From: Paenibacillus ginsengihumi DSM 21568
GTDB lineage: Bacteria; Bacillota; Bacilli; Paenibacillales; NBRC-103111
Length of the DNA stretch: 64,000 bases
Assembly (NCBI RefSeq): GCF_000380965.1
Contig: NZ_KB905550.1
Coordinates: 1 to 64,000, forward strand
Direction: 5' to 3'
In this document: piece after piece, positions 60,316-64,000 of the stretch
Layout of the letters: each line of letters begins with the position of its first letter
Numbering within the stretch: position 1 is the first letter of the stretch
The notes under the pieces: generated by a model
Told to the model about the DNA's origin: nothing
Database searches by the model: none
The model's input: only the letters and a program-made list of their open reading frames with translations
Program-made: the position numbers and the translations under genes

Positions 60316-61293
60316 GTGGCGCGAATCGTGATCGTCGGCGCGGGAGCGATCGGCCTGCTGCTTGCCGCAAGGTGCCGGTTGGCCGGGCTGGACGTGGAGC
60401 TGCTTGTCAGGAGACGCGAGCAGGCGGAGCGGATTCGGTCGGCAGGCGTGCAGCTAAAGGAAGCGGCCGGTGCGGCTGCCGGCGAGCAGCACGCGAGGCT
60501 GCCCGTGCGCCTGCTGTCGGAAGCTGCGCGCGCCGCGGAGATGGACGGGGACAGCGCGCCGCGGCAAGCCGGCTATATTGTGCTCGCCGTGAAGCAGACG
60601 GCCATCGGGGCGGAGCTGGCGCGGCAAATCGGCTGCCTGGCAGGCGCTGGCGGGCTCGTCGTCTGCCTGCAGAACGGCATCGGGCATATAGACGCGCTGG
60701 AAGCGTTCATCCCGCGCGAGCGGCTGCTAATGGCCGTAACGACCGAAGGGGCGCTTCGCCTGTCGGACTGCGCCGTGGCCCATACCGGGCGAGGAACTAC
60801 CTGGATCGGAACAGCGGGCGAAGGCGGGGCGGAAGCGGCCAGGCGGCAAAAAAAACTGCAAGAAATGCTGAACCTTGCAGGATTCGATGTTTTTGTGTCG
60901 AACAACATCAACAATCGCGTTTGGCAAAAATTGCTGATCAATGCTGTGGTCAATCCGCTGACCGCCATTTTCGGAGTGAAGAACGGCGAACTGCTGAAGC
61001 GGCCGGAATGGCTGCCGCTCATGCGCGAGCTGTTCGCTGAGGGAGCGGAGGTTGCCCGGCTCGAAGGCATCCGCCTTCCGGACGACGCATGGGAACAGGT
61101 GCTGGATGTATGCCGCAGAACGGCCGGCAATCGCTCGTCCATGCTGCAGGATCTTATGGCCGGACGGCCTACCGAGATCGAAGCGATTAACGGGGGGCTG
61201 CTGGCGCTGGCGTCCCGGCACGGGATCGAGCTTCCGGCGAACCAGGCGGTATATCGTCTGGTCAAGGCGATGGAACGGCGGCCGGACGCGTAA
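60316..61293 (+). CDS. panE: 2-dehydropantoate 2-reductase
   Basis: PanE (ApbA family) reduces ketopantoate to pantoate with NADPH in pantothenate and CoA synthesis. The 325-residue protein has the N-terminal Rossmann motif IVIVGAGAIGLLLAARC and VLAVKQTAIGAEL. The catalytic Lys is in VWQKLLINAVVNPLTAIFGV, and the late RSSMLQDLMAGRPTEIEAING pattern is diagnostic. GTG 60316 follows GAAGGAGG. The family includes other ketoacid reductases, but the motifs are the canonical ones. Confidence 0.93.
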   Translation: MARIVIVGAGAIGLLLAARCRLAGLDVELLVRRREQAERIRSAGVQLKEAAGAAAGEQHARLPVRLLSEAARAAEMDGDSAPRQAGYIVLAVKQTAIGAELARQIGCLAGAGGLVVCLQNGIGHIDALEAFIPRERLLMAVTTEGALRLSDCAVAHTGRGTTWIGTAGEGGAEAARRQKKLQEMLNLAGFDVFVSNNINNRVWQKLLINAVVNPLTAIFGVKNGELLKRPEWLPLMRELFAEGAEVARLEGIRLPDDAWEQVLDVCRRTAGNRSSMLQDLMAGRPTEIEAINGGLLALASRHGIELPANQAVYRLVKAMERRPDA

Positions 61294-61331
61294 GGAGCAC
61301 GTAACTTTAGCGTATTACGGGGGAATGGCCT

Positions 61332-61727
61332 ATGAATGCGGTGCTGGAATGGCTCGGGCAATTGTATACGCTGCTTTCCGTATTCCCGCCCGTCGCCTTT
61401 TTGCTCACCTGGTTCATTGCACACGGCGTTTGGCGAGACAAGAGAAAAGCGACCCACGTCAGCATGGATGTAACGACGCTGTTCTTGATCGGCTCGGTAT
61501 CGGTTATGAGCCGGACTATTTTTGGAACGACAATGTTTTTTTGGGGCCTGATGCTGCTGTTTCTTATCGCTGCGGGACTGCTGGGCAATTTGCAAAACCG
61601 TCTAAAGGGACGAATCGATCTGGGCAAAATCGTCAAGACGGTCGGCCGGCTCGGATTTCTCGTGCTGTCCGCCTGCTATGCTTTGCTGCTGTGCATCGGC
61701 ATAGGCAAATATATGATGGCGAGCTGA
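61332..61727 (+). CDS. DUF3397 membrane protein
   Basis: The 131-residue protein has four membrane helices (residues ~13-33, ~43-66, ~66-88, ~103-127), with the DUF3397 pattern FPPVAFLLTWFIAHGVWRDK and ATHVSMDVTTLFLIGSV. Its place just after panE is common in Bacillales. Function is unknown. ATG 61332 follows GGGGGAATGG and the distance from panE is 38 bases, so the two are probably co-transcribed up to the terminator at 61757. Confidence 0.88.
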   Translation: MNAVLEWLGQLYTLLSVFPPVAFLLTWFIAHGVWRDKRKATHVSMDVTTLFLIGSVSVMSRTIFGTTMFFWGLMLLFLIAAGLLGNLQNRLKGRIDLGKIVKTVGRLGFLVLSACYALLLCIGIGKYMMAS

Positions 61728-61756
61728 GCGCTTCGAATAACGATGCTGGCCTATTT

Positions 61757-61793
61757 AAAGAGAGTCTGAATTCAGGCTCTTTTTTCTTTTTTA
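61757..61793 (+). terminator. Terminator after panE-DUF3397
   Basis: AAGAGAGTCTGAA/TTCAGGCTCTTT is a nearly perfect inverted repeat followed by TTTTTCTTTTTT. Confidence 0.85.
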
Positions 61794-61899
61794 AGACAGA
61801 GGCATTCTCTTGCTGCCGCATGTTTGTCGAATGCCGGAGAACGCTTTGTCCTGGGCTCGGATAAAGGCGAAATACGGCGAAGCGTGTCACAAAATATTA

Positions 61900-61929
61900 T
61901 TGGATTTTATTGACCAATGGTTGTATAAT
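61900..61929 (+). promoter_or_regulatory. Promoter of the opp operon in an AT-rich leader
   Basis: TTGGAT (61900-61905), an 18-base spacer and TATAAT (61924-61929). The 160-base AT-rich leader that follows stands out from the GC-rich surroundings. AATTTAAAATTT (61998-62009) partly resembles a CodY box; this is weak. The rest of the 365-base gap (61728-62092) holds only the panE terminator and this promoter. Confidence 0.7.
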
Positions 61930-62092
61930 TGCTTATTGATAGCGATTTCAGAGTGATTTTTGTTACATACAATTCCAAAATATTCATGTATTATCGAATT
62001 TAAAATTTATTTCGTGTGATCTGTATGGCATGTTTTGTTACATTGCTAGAATTGCCATATAGTTACATAATCAACTTTTTAGGGGGATGCCT

Positions 62093-63754
62093 ATGAAATG
62101 GAAAAAGCTGCTTGCATTGGCCACCATAGGGGCCATGCTGGGAACGACCGCCTGCTCGGGCGGCGGCAACGGGCCCGGAGAACAGGGGGACGGAGACGGC
62201 GGCAATGCGCCGGCGCAGGAGCTGAGAATCAATATGGCTGCCGAACCGCCGGCTCTGGACAGCTCCATTGCGACGACGAACCCGACCTTTACGATTTTGA
62301 ATGCCATTCATGAAGGCTTGTACCGATTGGATGCAGACGGCAAGCCGACGCCGGCGCTGGCCAAGGAGCTGCCGAAGATTTCCGACGACGGACTTGTATA
62401 TACGATTGAGCTTCGCGAGGGGTTGACCTGGGCGGACGGTTCGCCGCTGACGGCTCGCGATTTCGTCTATGCATATCAGCGCACGCTGGATCCGGCCACC
62501 AAGGCAAAGTATGCGACGATGCTTTCCTGGATCAAGGGGGGCACTGCGCTGAATACGGCGGCGCCGGATCAAGTGGAGGCGAAGAAAGCCGAGCTTGGCG
62601 TCAAGGCGCTCAGCGATACGACGCTGGAAATTACGTTGGAACGCCCGGTCGCGTTTTTTACAAGCCAATTGTCCTTGCCGCTTTTCTTCCCGCAGAAGAA
62701 AGAGTTTGTCGAGGCGCAGGGCGAGAAGAACGGCGCGGATGCGGACAAAGTGATCGGCGCAGGACCGTTCAAGCTGGAGAGCTGGGCCCATGAGCAGCAG
62801 CTTGTCATGGTGAAAAACGACAAGTATTGGGACGCCGCCAACGTAAAGCTGGAGAAAGTGACAGTTAACGTGGTGAAGGATCCTAACACCGCCTTGAACA
62901 TGTTCGAGACGAACGAGGTCGACCTGACCGAGCTGCGCGGAGAGCAAGTCCAGATGTTCAGCGGCAAGCCGGAGCTGGTCTTCAAGAAGGAATTCGTATC
63001 GGCGTATGTCTTGTTCCATAACAACAAGTTTCCGGCGTTCAAGAATGAGAAGATTCGCAAAGCGCTCGGCATGGCGATCGACCGCAAAACGTACAACGAA
63101 GTCGTCCTGGGCGGGTCCTCCATCCCGTCGACCGGGCTCGTTCCGGGTACGGTCAGCGACGGCAACGGCCAGGAGTTCCGCAAGACCGCCGGCGACACGC
63201 AGCCCCCGTACGACGTGGAGAAAGCGAAGCAGCTGCTGGCTGAAGGCTTGCAGGAACTGGGCATGAGCAGCCTGCCGAAGTTCAAGCTGACGTCCGACGA
63301 TACGGAAACGTCCAAGAAGTCGCTGGAGTTCATTCAAGCCCAATGGAAGCAAAATCTCGGCGTTGATGTCGAAGGCGAGCCGCTGCCGTTCGCGCTGCGG
63401 GTCAAAAACATGCAGGAGCATAACTTCGACGCGCTGATCTCGCTGTGGGGAGCGGATTACGACGACCCGATGACGTTCCTCGACATGTGGGTGTCCGATA
63501 ACAAATCGTTCAACTATATCGAATATAACAGCAAGGCTTACGACGATCTGGTGAAGGCGGCGGACAAGGAGACCGATCTGGCGAAGCGCGCGCAGCTGCT
63601 GGTCGAAGCCGAGCAGCTGCTGATGAAGGAGATGCCTCTTGCGCCCCTCTACTTCCGCACGAGGCCGTACGCGAAGAAGACGAATGTGGAAGGCGTCATT
63701 TTGCCGCCGATGTCCAAGGAATGGGAGCTCAAGTGGGCTTATATCAAGTCATGA
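62093..63754 (+). CDS. oppA: Oligopeptide ABC transporter substrate-binding lipoprotein (OppA-like)
   Basis: This extracytoplasmic solute-binding protein of the SBP_bac_5 family is anchored by lipobox TTAC (Cys21) after MKWKKLLALATIGAMLG. A short Gly/Asp-rich linker precedes the mature domain (LRINMAAEPPALDSSIATTN). SBP_bac_5 signatures are YTIELREGLTWADGSPLTAR, DFVYAYQRTLDP, GPFKLESW and KIRKALGMAIDRKTYNE. It is 553 residues, normal for OppA. ATG 62093 is six bases after AGGGGG; ATG 62087 would overlap that site. It probably binds oligopeptides; the exact ligand cannot be read from sequence. oppB follows after a terminator. Confidence 0.94.
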   Translation: MKWKKLLALATIGAMLGTTACSGGGNGPGEQGDGDGGNAPAQELRINMAAEPPALDSSIATTNPTFTILNAIHEGLYRLDADGKPTPALAKELPKISDDGLVYTIELREGLTWADGSPLTARDFVYAYQRTLDPATKAKYATMLSWIKGGTALNTAAPDQVEAKKAELGVKALSDTTLEITLERPVAFFTSQLSLPLFFPQKKEFVEAQGEKNGADADKVIGAGPFKLESWAHEQQLVMVKNDKYWDAANVKLEKVTVNVVKDPNTALNMFETNEVDLTELRGEQVQMFSGKPELVFKKEFVSAYVLFHNNKFPAFKNEKIRKALGMAIDRKTYNEVVLGGSSIPSTGLVPGTVSDGNGQEFRKTAGDTQPPYDVEKAKQLLAEGLQELGMSSLPKFKLTSDDTETSKKSLEFIQAQWKQNLGVDVEGEPLPFALRVKNMQEHNFDALISLWGADYDDPMTFLDMWVSDNKSFNYIEYNSKAYDDLVKAADKETDLAKRAQLLVEAEQLLMKEMPLAPLYFRTRPYAKKTNVEGVILPPMSKEWELKWAYIKS

Positions 63755-63773
63755 TGCGATAAGCTAGTCGGCT

Positions 63774-63812
63774 GGGGCCGTTCCGTCGCCGTTGGAACGG
63801 CCCCGCTTTAGC
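63774..63812 (+). terminator. Terminator between oppA and oppB
   Basis: A perfect 11-bp stem GGGGCCGTTCC (63774-63784) / GGAACGGCCCC (63794-63804) is followed by GCTTTAGC. It likely lets oppA be made in excess over the downstream permease genes. The next ~140 bases are GC-rich with no gene. Confidence 0.75.
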
Positions 63813-63955
63813 TTGAGGGCGGGTGAAGCCGCTACCGCCAGCTGCCTGCGCCGACCGCCCGGCCCCAGCCTGGCGAAGCCGTTTAGCCGGCCGCGAGGCC
63901 GCCGGGAAGCGCCGCTAACGGCGCTTGCTTTCAATCGCTTCGGAGGAGGTGTGCC

Positions 63956-64000
63956 ATGCTTCGATATATTGTGCGCCGTCTTGTTTATATGTTGATCACT
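63956..64000 (+). CDS. oppB: OppB-like peptide ABC transporter permease (5' end only)
   Basis: Fifteen codons (MLRYIVRRLVYMLIT) follow an excellent GGAGGAGGTG ribosome binding site (63942-63951) before the window ends. The Arg-rich start leading into a membrane helix is the standard beginning of OppB/DppB permeases and fits the preceding oppA. The rest lies outside the window. Confidence 0.8.
   Translation, partial: MLRYIVRRLVYMLIT

Noticed and set aside
61998-62009. CodY box upstream of oppA
   Set aside because: AATTTAAAATTT matches only part of the 15-base consensus and sits in a generally AT-rich leader, so chance is likely.
63792-63995. 67-codon open frame before oppB
   Set aside because: It is Arg/Pro-rich, overlaps the oppA terminator and the clear oppB start, and has no ribosome binding site.

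Overview
The window looks like chromosomal DNA from a GC-rich member of the Paenibacillaceae (Bacillota). The evidence is gene order and protein families. A long block matches the Bacillus subtilis order yqeY, yqeZ (nfeD), yqfA (floA), yqfC, yqfD, phoH, yqfF (pgpH), yqfG (ybeY), dgkA, cdd, era, yqzL, recO, yqfL, yqxD, dnaG, sigA, yqfN (trmK), yqfO. A second block matches ylaG (typA), ylaH, ylaL, ylaJ, ylaK. A third matches ylbO (rsfA), panE, DUF3397. Sporulation genes (yqfC, yqfD, ylaJ, rsfA), GTG/TTG starts and AGGAGG-type ribosome binding sites fit a Gram-positive endospore former. No rRNA, tRNA, CRISPR array, prophage or transposase gene was found.

Layout. 0.3-8.4 kb: addB-addA, the helicase-nuclease for double-strand break repair, with a LexA-like palindrome at the presumed promoter. 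8.5-10.7 kb: a secreted GH26-like glycosidase with a stalk-type copper-amine-oxidase-N domain. 10.7-12.7 kb, minus strand: a TetR regulator read in frame into a FAD oxidoreductase, behind a promoter overlapped by a TAGAC-N5-GTCTA palindrome. 12.9-34.2 kb: a dense, almost entirely plus-strand housekeeping run covering a HIT protein, S21, membrane microdomain proteins, sporulation proteins, c-di-AMP phosphodiesterase PgpH, RNA maturation, Era, RecO, primase, SigA, TrmK and Nif3. 34.4 kb: rnpB (RNase P RNA). 35-43.7 kb: a membrane-anchored S8 protease on the minus strand, small conserved proteins, then a tightly coupled response regulator / histidine kinase / lipoprotein / M48 protease cassette. 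43.8-46.1 kb: a c-di-AMP (ydaO-type) riboswitch with two terminators, a divergent KamA-family radical SAM enzyme and a lytic transglycosylase. 46.2-48.6 kb: a NifS-type cysteine desulfurase coupled to thiI. 49-55.6 kb: a TerC-family protein, typA and yla genes. 55.8-61.7 kb: a PcsB-like coiled-coil protein, a MidA-type methyltransferase, DUF2626, rsfA, panE and DUF3397. 62-64 kb: an oligopeptide-binding lipoprotein and the first 15 codons of oppB, cut by the window end.

The genes share some themes. c-di-AMP turnover (pgpH) and c-di-AMP sensing (the riboswitch) both lie here. Cell-envelope functions recur: FloA/NfeD, undecaprenol-type kinase, transglycosylase, M48 and S8 proteases, and the two-component system. 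The most unusual features are a family of at least five intergenic hairpin repeats, the riboswitch controlling a KamA-like enzyme that lacks the usual PLP-lysine motif, the TetR-oxidoreductase in-frame fusion, and the two-component/lipoprotein/M48 cassette.

All function calls rest on reading protein motifs and gene order by eye. No database search or folding program was run.
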